From positions 1,924,544 to 1,988,543 of the forward strand of contig CH672374.1 in NCBI GenBank assembly GCA_000153385.1: a stretch of DNA of 64,000 nucleotides. Reading direction: 5' to 3'. The stretch is from Flavobacteria bacterium BBFL7. GTDB taxonomy: Bacteria > Bacteroidota > Bacteroidia > Flavobacteriales > Flavobacteriaceae. Both the position numbers and the translations under genes were made by a program. Below the pieces are notes generated by a model. It saw nothing but the letters and a program-made list of their open reading frames with translations. It ran no database searches and was not told the DNA's origin. Every line of letters starts with the position of its first letter. The first letter of the stretch is position 1. Shown here piece after piece: positions 26,926-35,808 of this stretch.

Positions 26926-28803
26926 ATGAAAAAAATATATTTACTACTCTTAATAATTATCGCTGGCTCATTTCAAGTAAATGCACAAAGCGATGCGACC
27001 AAAAAAGCAGATAAACTATATGAGCAACTACGTTATGTAGATGCTGCAAAAGCTTATGAGAAACTCATTAAAAATGGAGAGCGTTCTCAACATGTTTATA
27101 CTAACCTAGGAAACTCTTATTTCTTTAATAGTGACTTTAAAAGTGCAGAGCAATTTTATAAAAGAGCTACTAATAAGAATCCTCAAGCAGAGACTCTTTA
27201 CAGATATGCTCAAACTTTAAAGGCTAATCAAAAATATGATCTATCTAATACTATCATGAACCAGTTTGCTGGGATGGTACCTAATGATGATCGTGCTAAA
27301 GCTTTTAAAGCAAATCCTAATTACCTAGCAGACATTACAGGAATGAACCCAGCTTATACTGCTGAGGCTTTAGGACTTAATGGTGAGGCAAGTGATTTTG
27401 CTGCACAAAAAATAGGTGATAAAATTTACTTTGCAAGTGCTCGTAATAATAAGCGTGCAAACTATGCATGGAATAAAGAACCTTACTTAGATATCTATGA
27501 GGCATCTGTTGATGAAAACGGAATGCCTGGTGAAGGTAAACTTCTTGATGGTGATGTAAATACTAAGTATCATGAAGGTACATTGGACATTACACCTGAC
27601 GGGAAGTATATGTTCTTTACTCGTGTAGATTATATCGATGGAGATTATGAAAAAGCTAGTGATGGCGAGAGTAAATTGAATATTTACAGAGCTGTTAAAG
27701 CTGGTGGCGAGTGGAGAGATGTAAGAACTACTTCTCTAGAAAGTCAAGAATACGGTGTTGGTCATCCTAGTATTACTGCAGATGGAAAAGCAATTTTCTT
27801 TGCAAGTGAAGCGCCAGGTGGACAAGGTGGAACTGATATCTATAAAGCGAGCCTTAAGAATGGTAAAATATCAAATCCAGTAAATTTAGGACCTACAGTT
27901 AATACTGCTGGTGATGATTCATTCCCATGGATTGCTGAAGATGGTACACTTTACTTCTCTTCAAACGGTCACTTAGGATTAGGTGGTCTAGACGTATTTA
28001 AATACAAAGACGGTAAAGTTTCTAACTTAGGTTCTCCTGTAAACTCTGTAATGGATGATTTTGCTTTCACATACTCAGAAGAAACAGGTAAAGGTTTTGT
28101 TTCTTCTAACCGTAAAGGTGGAAAAGGAAGTGATGATATCTATGCGGTGAATCGTATTGAAATTTGTGAAGTTGCTGTTACGGTAACCGCTGTTGATGCT
28201 CAAACTAATCAGCCTATTCCAGGTGCAATCGTTTCTTTACAAGATGCAGATGGTAATAGCTTACCTAGTCAGACTACAGATGGTGAAGGAAATGCAATGT
28301 TTACTACAGAGTGTAATAAAGAATTTGTTGCTCGTGGTGTTAAGGATCAATATGAAAGTGGACAATCTGACTTAAGCGTTGCTGAAGAAGCAACTGCTAT
28401 GGTAACTGTAAACATGGAGCCTATTATTCCAGATCCACCGGTAGTTGATGAGAAAATCATCTTAAACAAAATTTATTTTGATTTAGATGCTTCAAATATC
28501 CGTCCTGATGCAGCTCTAGAATTGGATCGTTTAGTTTCATTTATGAAGAAATATCCAGAACTAGAAGTAATGGCAGAGACTTATGCAGATATTAGAGGTT
28601 CTGATTCTTATAACCTAGCACTTACACAACGTCGTGCTGAGTCAATTGTAGCATATGTAGTGTCGCAAGGAGTAGATGCAAGTCGCTTGACTGCGGTAGG
28701 TCGTGGTGAGGCAAACCCAGTAATGGATTGTGCTTCTCAAAAATGTACTTCTGCAGAATATGAGTTGTCTCGTAGATCTGAGTTTACAATTACAAAAAGA
28801 TAA
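26926..28803 (+). CDS. PorE-like OmpA-family protein (TPR, PD40 propeller, CRD, OmpA)
   Basis: 625 residues. In order: signal peptide to about residue 20, TPR-like repeats (25-130), PD40/WD40-like propeller blades such as LDITPDGKYMFFTR (150-400), a carboxypeptidase-regulatory-like domain (about 415-495), and a C-terminal OmpA peptidoglycan-binding domain with KIYFDLDASNIRPDA and DIRGSDSYNLALTQRRA. This architecture matches PorE, which ties the type IX apparatus to peptidoglycan and contacts PorP. Adjacency to the PorP-like gene supports that. Confidence 0.92.
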   Translation: MKKIYLLLLIIIAGSFQVNAQSDATKKADKLYEQLRYVDAAKAYEKLIKNGERSQHVYTNLGNSYFFNSDFKSAEQFYKRATNKNPQAETLYRYAQTLKANQKYDLSNTIMNQFAGMVPNDDRAKAFKANPNYLADITGMNPAYTAEALGLNGEASDFAAQKIGDKIYFASARNNKRANYAWNKEPYLDIYEASVDENGMPGEGKLLDGDVNTKYHEGTLDITPDGKYMFFTRVDYIDGDYEKASDGESKLNIYRAVKAGGEWRDVRTTSLESQEYGVGHPSITADGKAIFFASEAPGGQGGTDIYKASLKNGKISNPVNLGPTVNTAGDDSFPWIAEDGTLYFSSNGHLGLGGLDVFKYKDGKVSNLGSPVNSVMDDFAFTYSEETGKGFVSSNRKGGKGSDDIYAVNRIEICEVAVTVTAVDAQTNQPIPGAIVSLQDADGNSLPSQTTDGEGNAMFTTECNKEFVARGVKDQYESGQSDLSVAEEATAMVTVNMEPIIPDPPVVDEKIILNKIYFDLDASNIRPDAALELDRLVSFMKKYPELEVMAETYADIRGSDSYNLALTQRRAESIVAYVVSQGVDASRLTAVGRGEANPVMDCASQKCTSAEYELSRRSEFTITKR

Positions 28804-28834
28804 TTATTAAGCATTACTAACTAACCAATGCTTT

Positions 28835-28867
28835 AAATCCCATCTCTTTATTGAGATGGGATTTTTT
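28835..28867 (+). terminator. Terminator after the PorE-like gene
   Basis: Perfect stem AAATCCCATCTC/GAGATGGGATTT, loop TTTATT, then T-run. Confidence 0.9.
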
Positions 28868-29178
28868 ATTTCTTAAGGATTTTGGATAATGTAGACTAGT
28901 TAATAACTGTATGGGAGCAGGAGATCACTGTGTTTATCAATATAATGTCATTACGAGCGACTTCTGGAAGATATAGTTAGAGCGACGTAATTTTATGGTT
29001 AGAAAACACTAAAAGCTATTTATACTCTTTTATATAGATTTCTCTAGGCATTACAAATGCTTTATTAGACCTCGCGAATTTCAGATGCGTGCTGCATGAG
29101 AAATAATATGAGCCTAATATATAGTAAACTTGCGGATATTAGATACCAATGCACGACATGGTGCATAAATGTATGTAT
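28868..29178. other. Gene-free stretch
   Basis: 311 bases with no supportable ORF, tRNA or promoter. A segment near 28951-29003 beginning GTCATTACGAGCGAC and containing GAGCGACG resembles a worn copy of a 'GTCATTGCGAG'-type dispersed repeat. A 6-bp hairpin (ATGCAC/GTGCAT) lies at about 29148-29165, after the neighbouring minus-strand gene. Confidence 0.5.
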
Positions 29179-29823
29179 TTAGGCCTTTTGACTAACTAGT
29201 AGGTAACTAGTTCCTTTAAAGCTATAAAATTCTATGATAGTATAAGAACAGCTGTTAGATTTATCGAAATAGACTAATGGTTCAGATTCTTGATTGAGCT
29301 TTATATTAAATGAGTCTGTACAATGTAATATGATTTTTGCATAATCTTTTTTATCAGTGATAAATAGCTCTTCTTTTGGATTATCATCTACACTAATTTC
29401 TATTCTATTTGTTAGTTTTTTAGTTGGAAACGAGAAATGAAAATCACTATTTAAGAAAAATGAACCTCTGTAAATCCGACCAGATGGTTCCTTAATTTCT
29501 TTCTTGTTAATAGTTATAGATTTAGGGTTGATATCAAAATTACTTCCCAAATCAAATAAAATAGTTCCATTTCTATTCTTGCCACTATTGTATATGGATA
29601 CTATCGAATTTTTATATTCAAAGGATTCTTTATGCTGTGATTCTTTTTGAATTTTGGTAATTAGATTCTTGTGAGGCAATGGCTGATGAACAGATTCTAA
29701 ATTACTAAACCAATCAATTACATTAAATGCAAAATAGCCACCTATTAAGGTTGCCAGTATGATAGGTATAAAAATCCGTTTGTTTTCATTTTTATATTTA
29801 AGGTTTCTTTGCTGGTTAGGTAT
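29179..29823 (-). CDS. Membrane-anchored protein of unknown function, start codon missing or frameshifted
   Basis: The segment from a TTG at 29679 gives 166 residues, but the frame stays open to 29826 and encodes a plausible transmembrane anchor (RIFIPIILATLIGGYFAF) upstream. No ATG, GTG or TTG precedes this anchor. An ATG at about 29787 is one base out of frame, beside an A-tract, so a single-base slip would restore a normal start. The soluble part is beta-rich and unrecognised. It sits right after a terminator, without an obvious promoter. It is either a recent pseudogene or a gene with a non-standard start; coordinates of the 5' end are approximate. Confidence 0.5.
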   Translation of the reverse strand: MPNQQRNLKYKNENKRIFIPIILATLIGGYFAFNVIDWFSNLESVHQPLPHKNLITKIQKESQHKESFEYKNSIVSIYNSGKNRNGTILFDLGSNFDINPKSITINKKEIKEPSGRIYRGSFFLNSDFHFSFPTKKLTNRIEISVDDNPKEELFITDKKDYAKIILHCTDSFNIKLNQESEPLVYFDKSNSCSYTIIEFYSFKGTSYLLVSQKA

Positions 29824-29836
29824 TTTTTAAAAATAC

Positions 29837-29867
29837 AAAAGCCCATTGCAAATAGCAATGGGCTTTT
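29837..29867. terminator. Terminator after the DUF5689 gene
   Basis: 13-bp perfect stem AAAAGCCCATTGC and complement, loop AAATA, T-run on both strands. Confidence 0.9.
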
Positions 29868-29904
29868 CTTATATGTTTTCGCTTAAAGCGAAATAATCCT
29901 TTTA

Positions 29905-31353
29905 CTAATTACTAGTCATAGAGATATTATCTAGCTCATAAGTACCGTCAGTACCAGAATCTCCTGATCCTTCATAACGGAAAGCGATATGACCTGTACC
30001 AGTTACACAGTCTAATGATACGTTGTCAGAGAATACCCAGTTACCAAAGAACTCACCGTCATCAACGATAGTTGCGTCTGCAAGAGGTTTCCACGTTGCT
30101 GTAGCGATTCCTGCCGTTGTTCCATCCCAATCATCAGAATAAAGTACTTGCATTGTAGAACCATCAGAGAAGCTGTTAGAGGTTTCAAAAGAGAATACTT
30201 CACCTGTTTGAGCATCAAAGTCAAATTCTGGTGTGATCAACCAAGCGATTGTAGAAGCATCATTTGAGTTAAATGATCCTACGTTAACACTTTTACCTAG
30301 TGAAGCATTTGTTCCTCCAGAAGTGTATACTTCCCAAGTTTCTGTACCAGCTTCTTGGAAGTTAGTCCATCCTGCAGGCATTGCTGCTGCTCCTGTAGAT
30401 TGTGTTTCAAAGTTCTCGCTTAATAATGTGTTCGGTCCTGCAGCTGCTGCATTCCCACAAGAAACAGGTGTTAAATCACAACGGTTAGTATCTGTAAGGT
30501 CAAAGTCTTCAGGAGTATTTACATATAGAACATAAACATCATCAAAGAAATCTCTAGTTAATACGGCACTAATAGAACCTTTTCCATCAGGAATGTTTAA
30601 AGCTTTAAAGTCAGAGAAAGTACTTGTCCATAAGTTTGCAGTCGCTCCAAAAGCATCATTACAACTTTTAATACTACGCTCACCATCAAATTCATCAAAT
30701 GATTCAGCTGCAAATGATAAGTCGATTTGCTCTTCTACAAATTGTACGTTGTTCACTCTAACCCAAATAAGTTCTAGAGCATCAGAAAAGTCTGCAAATT
30801 CAACATCTACAGGGACGATATCTGCTACTAAGTTATCTCTAGTGATAGCATCTGCTTCACCAGATGCTGCGATACGCTCTATATCACTACCTGATCCAGC
30901 AACACCTAATGTTGTTACACCGTTTGAAGTTCCTACAGTAAGACCCGTTAACTTAACAAATACCTTTCTACCGAATTCATATCTTGTAAACAATGGGTTT
31001 ACATCAATAGAAATGGCAAGACCAGCTGTAGGGTTTTCTGGTTCGTCTTGAATAATTAATTCTTTAAACCAGTTCCCACCTTGATCATCGGATATTACAT
31101 AACCAGTAATATACTCATCTACTCCACTAGCTGATTGCTCAAAAGTAAAAGTATCATCACCACTTTGTGCAAGTCTAGATGCTACAGTGCTTAATGCAAC
31201 AACGTTACCATCAACAGTAACTGGTGTTGTGTCATTAAATGTAGGTACTGTAAAATCATCATCTCCTACACAAGAAAATGTGATAGCGGCGATAAACGCC
31301 AGCGCTATTATTTTATGAAAAGCTCTCATATTATTTATTTTATTTTTCATCAT
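29905..31353 (-). CDS. DUF5689 lipoprotein with choice-of-anchor-type C-terminal domain
   Basis: About 480 residues with a lipoprotein signal (AFIAAITFSC). An N-terminal DUF5689-like region includes EYITGYVISDDQGGNW. The C-terminal beta-sandwich (NFET, GWTNF, AWLITPEFDF, AFRYEGSG) fits the choice-of-anchor J/DUF5017 type. It starts 8 bases after the TonB receptor, so it is probably the surface lipoprotein partner of that receptor, analogous to SusD. Ligand unknown. The ATG at 31329 (nine codons in) is an alternative start with a shorter signal. Confidence 0.85.
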   Translation of the reverse strand: MMKNKINNMRAFHKIIALAFIAAITFSCVGDDDFTVPTFNDTTPVTVDGNVVALSTVASRLAQSGDDTFTFEQSASGVDEYITGYVISDDQGGNWFKELIIQDEPENPTAGLAISIDVNPLFTRYEFGRKVFVKLTGLTVGTSNGVTTLGVAGSGSDIERIAASGEADAITRDNLVADIVPVDVEFADFSDALELIWVRVNNVQFVEEQIDLSFAAESFDEFDGERSIKSCNDAFGATANLWTSTFSDFKALNIPDGKGSISAVLTRDFFDDVYVLYVNTPEDFDLTDTNRCDLTPVSCGNAAAAGPNTLLSENFETQSTGAAAMPAGWTNFQEAGTETWEVYTSGGTNASLGKSVNVGSFNSNDASTIAWLITPEFDFDAQTGEVFSFETSNSFSDGSTMQVLYSDDWDGTTAGIATATWKPLADATIVDDGEFFGNWVFSDNVSLDCVTGTGHIAFRYEGSGDSGTDGTYELDNISMTSN

Positions 31354-31361
31354 TAATTTTA

Positions 31362-34190
31362 TTAAAATCTTAGGTAAACGTTTAAGTAGTATGTGCGACC
31401 ATTTCCATAGAAATAACGTGGTGCAAACACTTCAATTGGGTTGTTACTATCGTCTAGAACATCTTGATAATTTGCAAGACGACCTTGTTCAAATCCACCA
31501 GTTCTATATTCTTTACCTAGTACATTATTGATAGTTGCAAAGAAACCTACAAACTTGTCACCTATTTTCCAAGATTTTCCACCTACAACATTTAATAGTT
31601 CATATGGGTTGAATTTTTCTTGTTTCAATAAGCCTCTAGCAATTTCTTCATCATAATTTGATACTGGTAAACCGTCTAAATCAGTTACAAAGTTCTCTGA
31701 TCTTCTTAGTGGTGCAACGTCCACATATGAATTAGAGAAGAAGTTTGCAGTAGCACCTACCCACCAATAATCTGGATCACGGTATTCAAAACCTACTTGA
31801 TAAGCTTGTTCTGGACCACCAGCGATATGGTAATCTTTAAGATTAGTAGTTCCGTCACCAAATGTCAAATCGACATTAGGAAAGTCATCACTATTTAAAT
31901 AGATATTAGGATTGTTGCTATAAGTATTTGTACCAAATGCAGCTGCCGCTTTTAAAGCAATAGTCGGTGTTACTTGAACTTCAAGACCTAGTTCACCACC
32001 TATATTACGACGATCTATGTTAGTCATCACTTCTTGTACAAAAGCATTACCATCTTGAGTTGGCGCACCAGATAAACCTTCTACAAAATAGAAGCCTACA
32101 TCTGTACCATCTTTAAATTGTGTGAAGTAACCTGTTAATCTAGCCTTAACAATAGGAGATCTGTAGATATAAGATATATCTGTAGAATATACTGTCTGAG
32201 ACTCTAGTCCAGTTGTAGTATTATTGTTTTGTCTGGCATTAGGGAAAGCACTTCTTATTGTAGGAGCATCTGTTAAATAAGCTCCGTTAAAATCAATAAA
32301 GCTTTTACCGCTTAATTTATAAGTAGCACCACCTTTAATTCCAAAGTTGGTAAAATCTAGTTGTTCTCCTTTTCCAAAAGAATTGTCAGCAAAGTTACCA
32401 TTACGGTATTTACCATCTCTTTGATAAGAAGTTTGAGTAATGTTACCAGCTATATAGAAATCAACCTTTTTAGTCTTAAATTGAGCTTGAGCAAATGCAT
32501 CGATCTCATCAACTAATATGTCATAATTATACTTATAACGATCACCTTCTCCAGCAATTCGGTTAGGATTATTTAAATCTGATTGTGCCGCTTGATCTTG
32601 TGTTATGTTAGAAGTTTCTTGTGCAAAGAAATCTACATCTAGGTAACCACCACCACCTAAAAGATCATCTATTCTTGCATAGTTTTCACTTTTTAAATTA
32701 CGATAGCTTACTCCACCTGTGAATAAAATATTATCTGTAATATCTGCAGTAAGAATTGAGTTTACCATTAAAAGGTCGTCATCGATACGATCCTCTTGTA
32801 TAGCATAAACACTAGTTCCTCCTTGTTGAGTAAATGAAGCGTTTGCTCTATAAAGTGCATCCCAATCTAACTGACCGTTACTTACAAACTCTTGTTGCGC
32901 TAGATAAGCATTAGAATAATCTAAGCCATTACGTAAGAAATAACTAGGTAAATTTTGATAGTAATCAGGATTAGGATTACGCGCACCACCTATGTAAGAA
33001 TCTTGACCATCTAGAGTTACTAAACGAGTACCACCATTATCGATACGAGTGTTTCCTATACGACCAAATTGATATCCTACGTTAGTGTTTAACTTCACTT
33101 TCTCATTGATTTGCCAGTTGTGGTTCAACATTAAAATAGGCTCTTCAATTTCTCTAATACGGCTATTGCGTTTTTCACCATCGATATAACCCCAGTTAGG
33201 ATTATAAGTAATTCCTCTTAGATTCTTTACCTCTTCAGTCATTGGCGATTGTCTACCACGACGATTAGGAGTGTACATACCTGTGAAGTTTAAGAAATGA
33301 TTGTCATTAACCTTTTTCTCTACAGATAGACCTATAGAATTTGCATCATATACAGTACCATCTATAAATCCTTCTTCACCAGCTCTACGTGAGGCACTTA
33401 TTGAATATGCCCATCCATTACTTTTCAAGCCACTATTATAAGTTGCCATAAAGCGACCTGTGTAACTACGGTTACCAGCAGCATATGAAATACGACTACC
33501 TTCTCTTTGTTGAGAAGCACGCATGTCTATACTCTGTACACCACCTAATCCACCAAATGTATTATCTGCAGCAGATAATCCCATGGTAAAGTTTTGGTTA
33601 CGTTGTAAGTCATTTAATCCACCCCAATTACTCCATTGTGGTCGTCCAGAAAAAATCTTGTTCATGGTTAGTCCATTAATAAGGACACGTCCATCTTCAC
33701 TATTCAATCCACGAGGTCTAAAGAATGTCGCACTAAAATCAAATGCTGCCGCTCTTAAGAAAATATCTCTGGAAGATTGTAAAAGTCCAGATACATTGTT
33801 TGCAGCATTCTGATCATCAGATAGATCATTTTCTGTTAAAGAAATAACACCTGCAGTTTGTTCTTGATCACTAAAATCTACTCTTAAATAAAGTGGATCA
33901 ATATTTACTGGTGTCAATTCATTTACAACAATAGGTAAAGTACGGTTGTAATGATCAGCTGCACTTACTTGCATTTTCTGATCTCCTTGTGGAATACCGC
34001 TGGCAAAATTAAAGAAACCTTCAGCATCAGTAGTTGCTGTAAATTCAGTTCCTAAAATTTCAATCAGCGCTCCTTTGATAGGTTCTTCGGTTGATTCGTC
34101 AATTACTCGACCTTTTACCACTTGGGCACTCGCAATAGAGCCGCAGACCAGTAAAATCAACAAAATCAACTTGCTAATTTGTTTATTCAT
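31362..34190 (-). CDS. TonB-dependent receptor with N-terminal carboxypeptidase-like domain
   Basis: 942 residues: signal peptide ending SIASAQ, a carboxypeptidase-regulatory-like domain (GRVIDESTEEPIKGALIEI), a plug region (FRPRGLNSEDGRVLINGL), and a long beta-barrel finishing in an aromatic residue (NVYLRF). It imports a bulky ligand across the outer membrane with TonB energy. It forms a unit with the DUF5689 lipoprotein and diverges from a secreted EEP nuclease-like protein. Nucleic acid or phosphate-ester uptake is an inference from that setting. Confidence 0.93.
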   Translation of the reverse strand: MNKQISKLILLILLVCGSIASAQVVKGRVIDESTEEPIKGALIEILGTEFTATTDAEGFFNFASGIPQGDQKMQVSAADHYNRTLPIVVNELTPVNIDPLYLRVDFSDQEQTAGVISLTENDLSDDQNAANNVSGLLQSSRDIFLRAAAFDFSATFFRPRGLNSEDGRVLINGLTMNKIFSGRPQWSNWGGLNDLQRNQNFTMGLSAADNTFGGLGGVQSIDMRASQQREGSRISYAAGNRSYTGRFMATYNSGLKSNGWAYSISASRRAGEEGFIDGTVYDANSIGLSVEKKVNDNHFLNFTGMYTPNRRGRQSPMTEEVKNLRGITYNPNWGYIDGEKRNSRIREIEEPILMLNHNWQINEKVKLNTNVGYQFGRIGNTRIDNGGTRLVTLDGQDSYIGGARNPNPDYYQNLPSYFLRNGLDYSNAYLAQQEFVSNGQLDWDALYRANASFTQQGGTSVYAIQEDRIDDDLLMVNSILTADITDNILFTGGVSYRNLKSENYARIDDLLGGGGYLDVDFFAQETSNITQDQAAQSDLNNPNRIAGEGDRYKYNYDILVDEIDAFAQAQFKTKKVDFYIAGNITQTSYQRDGKYRNGNFADNSFGKGEQLDFTNFGIKGGATYKLSGKSFIDFNGAYLTDAPTIRSAFPNARQNNNTTTGLESQTVYSTDISYIYRSPIVKARLTGYFTQFKDGTDVGFYFVEGLSGAPTQDGNAFVQEVMTNIDRRNIGGELGLEVQVTPTIALKAAAAFGTNTYSNNPNIYLNSDDFPNVDLTFGDGTTNLKDYHIAGGPEQAYQVGFEYRDPDYWWVGATANFFSNSYVDVAPLRRSENFVTDLDGLPVSNYDEEIARGLLKQEKFNPYELLNVVGGKSWKIGDKFVGFFATINNVLGKEYRTGGFEQGRLANYQDVLDDSNNPIEVFAPRYFYGNGRTYYLNVYLRF

Positions 34191-34227
34191 AAGAGTTGTT
34201 TATTAATATATCGTTATTAATGGGCTG

Positions 34228-34235
34228 CAAAAGTA
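34228..34235 (-). promoter_or_regulatory. Candidate -7 element for the TonB receptor unit
   Basis: TACTTTTG on the minus strand, 37 bases before the receptor ATG. It is back to back with the plus-strand element at 34256. Confidence 0.5.
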
Positions 34236-34255
34236 CGTTTTTCTATGGTTAACAG

Positions 34256-34263
34256 TACCTTTG
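34256..34263 (+). promoter_or_regulatory. Candidate -7 element for the secreted nuclease-like gene
   Basis: TACCTTTG, 54 bases before the ATG at 34318. Only 20 bases separate it from the opposing element, suggesting shared control. Confidence 0.5.
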
Positions 34264-34317
34264 GCGCGGCGTTTGTATAAATGTTTACATAATGTTAATC
34301 TAAGTCAATTAAAAGAA

Positions 34318-35391
34318 ATGTATAAATACCTCATTACCAGTGCTTTTGTTTTTTTCGCTTTCGCTAAAGCGTCTCACGCACAACAAGATAACAACAATGC
34401 AAAACAGTATAAGATTCAAACTGTTGCATTTTATAATCTAGAAAACTTGTTTGATACAGAAGATGATCCAACAATTAATGATGAAGCTAGTCCTATGATG
34501 GAAATGGCTGAAGGATTAAGAGAAGATGTCTATCAAAAGAAATTAACTAACATGGCACGTGTTCTTAGAAAGATAGGTGCAGATAAGTCAGGAACAGCTC
34601 CAGCTTTAATAGGTGTTTGTGAAGTTGAAAACCGTAAGGTACTTGAGGACCTTGCGAGCCACGAGCTATTAAGAGACTATGATTATGGTATAGAACATTA
34701 CGATTCTCCAGACAGACGTGGTATTGATGTCGCTTTACTATATAAGAAGAGTGAATTTAAAGTGATTAACTCTCAGTCGAGACGTTTAGACATATCAGAT
34801 CCTGGTAGCGGCAGACGTATTTTCACTCGTGATCAGTTAGTGGTAACAGGAGAGCTTAATGGCGATCCTATGAGTGTTATTGTTAATCACTGGCCGTCAC
34901 GTAGCGGTGGCGAGATGCGTAGTAGAGCAAAGCGTGTTGCAGCAGCAGCCTTAAATCAACAAATTATCGATTCCTTGCACGTAACTAATGCAATGGCCAA
35001 AATAATGACCATGGGAGATTTAAATGATGATCCTACTAATGAGAGTGTTCTTAAAACATTAAATGCACAACAAGATCAGGAAGATGTAAAGCCTCAAATG
35101 ATTTATAACCCATACATCCAAATGTTGAAAGATGGTTTTAACACGCTTTCTTACAGAGATGCAGGAAATATATTTGACCAGATCATGCTTACTTATCCTT
35201 TATTGAAAAAAGCAGATCAAGAAGGTTACTTCTATTATCATGCTGGGATTTATAATCCTAGTTTTATGACTAATAAATCTGGACGCTATAAAGGATATCC
35301 TTTACGTAGCTATAATAATGGTAGTTTTACAAATGGTTTCAGTGATCACTTTCCTGTATATGTATATCTAATAAAGGAAGAGAAGGAATAA
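34318..35391 (+). CDS. Secreted endonuclease/exonuclease/phosphatase-fold protein
   Basis: 357 residues from the ATG at 34318. An earlier TTG at 34261 lies inside the promoter and is rejected. Signal peptide MYKYLITSAFVFFAFAKASHA is followed by the EEP fold: FYNLENLFD, GVCEVENRKVLEDL, NHWPSRSGG, MGDLNDDP, SDHFPV. A slightly altered palindrome copy encodes the end of the signal peptide (FAFAKA). Divergent from the receptor-lipoprotein pair, it could cut nucleic acids or phosphoesters outside the inner membrane. A paralogue without signal lies at 24706-25695. Confidence 0.9.
   Translation: MYKYLITSAFVFFAFAKASHAQQDNNNAKQYKIQTVAFYNLENLFDTEDDPTINDEASPMMEMAEGLREDVYQKKLTNMARVLRKIGADKSGTAPALIGVCEVENRKVLEDLASHELLRDYDYGIEHYDSPDRRGIDVALLYKKSEFKVINSQSRRLDISDPGSGRRIFTRDQLVVTGELNGDPMSVIVNHWPSRSGGEMRSRAKRVAAAALNQQIIDSLHVTNAMAKIMTMGDLNDDPTNESVLKTLNAQQDQEDVKPQMIYNPYIQMLKDGFNTLSYRDAGNIFDQIMLTYPLLKKADQEGYFYYHAGIYNPSFMTNKSGRYKGYPLRSYNNGSFTNGFSDHFPVYVYLIKEEKE
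34356..34371. repeat. Dispersed palindrome, one mismatch, inside a signal-peptide coding region
   Basis: CGCTTTCGCTAAAGCG, a single G-to-T change from the consensus; read as AFAKA. Confidence 0.8.
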
Positions 35392-35409
35392 TATCTTAAC
35401 TACACTATA

Positions 35410-35437
35410 AAAAAAGCAGCCCAAAGGCTGCTTTTTT
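35410..35437. terminator. Bidirectional terminator
   Basis: Stem AAAAAAGCAGCC/GGCTGCTTTTTT, loop CAAA, between convergent genes. Confidence 0.9.
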
Positions 35438-35442
35438 TATTT

Positions 35443-35805
35443 CTAAAAATGATAAAAAGCATTTTCTAAATGTTCGATTTTTGTTCCTGCTTTATTTTTT
35501 ATAATGGCAATAATATCAAATCTTGCCTCAATGTCATCACCAGCATGATGTTCTATATAATGATCTGCAGTGGTAACAAGCCTTTTAATTTGAGCAGGTT
35601 TTAAAAAATCTTGTGGATCACCAAAGTCTGGTGTAGAACGTGTCTTTACTTCGACAATGATGATCGTATTTTTCTTCTGTGCGATGATGTCAATTTCACC
35701 TTTCAAATAAACATAGTTAGTCGCTAGAATATCATATCCATTCTTTTGCAAGTATTGAACAGCTATTTTCTCTCCTTCTTTCCCTAGTTCGTTATGATCT
35801 GCCAT
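35443..35805 (-). CDS. YraN/UPF0102 family protein
   Basis: 120 residues with the restriction-endonuclease-like motif GEIDIIAQ...IIVEVKTRS typical of YraN. The role of this family is unsettled; a nuclease or Holliday-junction link is suggested by the fold only. It follows the LD-carboxypeptidase gene by 3 bases, in the same operon. Confidence 0.9.
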   Translation of the reverse strand: MADHNELGKEGEKIAVQYLQKNGYDILATNYVYLKGEIDIIAQKKNTIIIVEVKTRSTPDFGDPQDFLKPAQIKRLVTTADHYIEHHAGDDIEARFDIIAIIKNKAGTKIEHLENAFYHF

Positions 35806-35808
35806 AAT

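Noticed and set aside
29877-29893. Inverted repeat TTTCGCTTAAAGCGAAA after the DUF5689 gene, similar in composition to the dispersed palindrome
   Set aside because: The order of bases differs (no TCGCGA centre), so I do not count it as a copy; it may be a small 3' hairpin.
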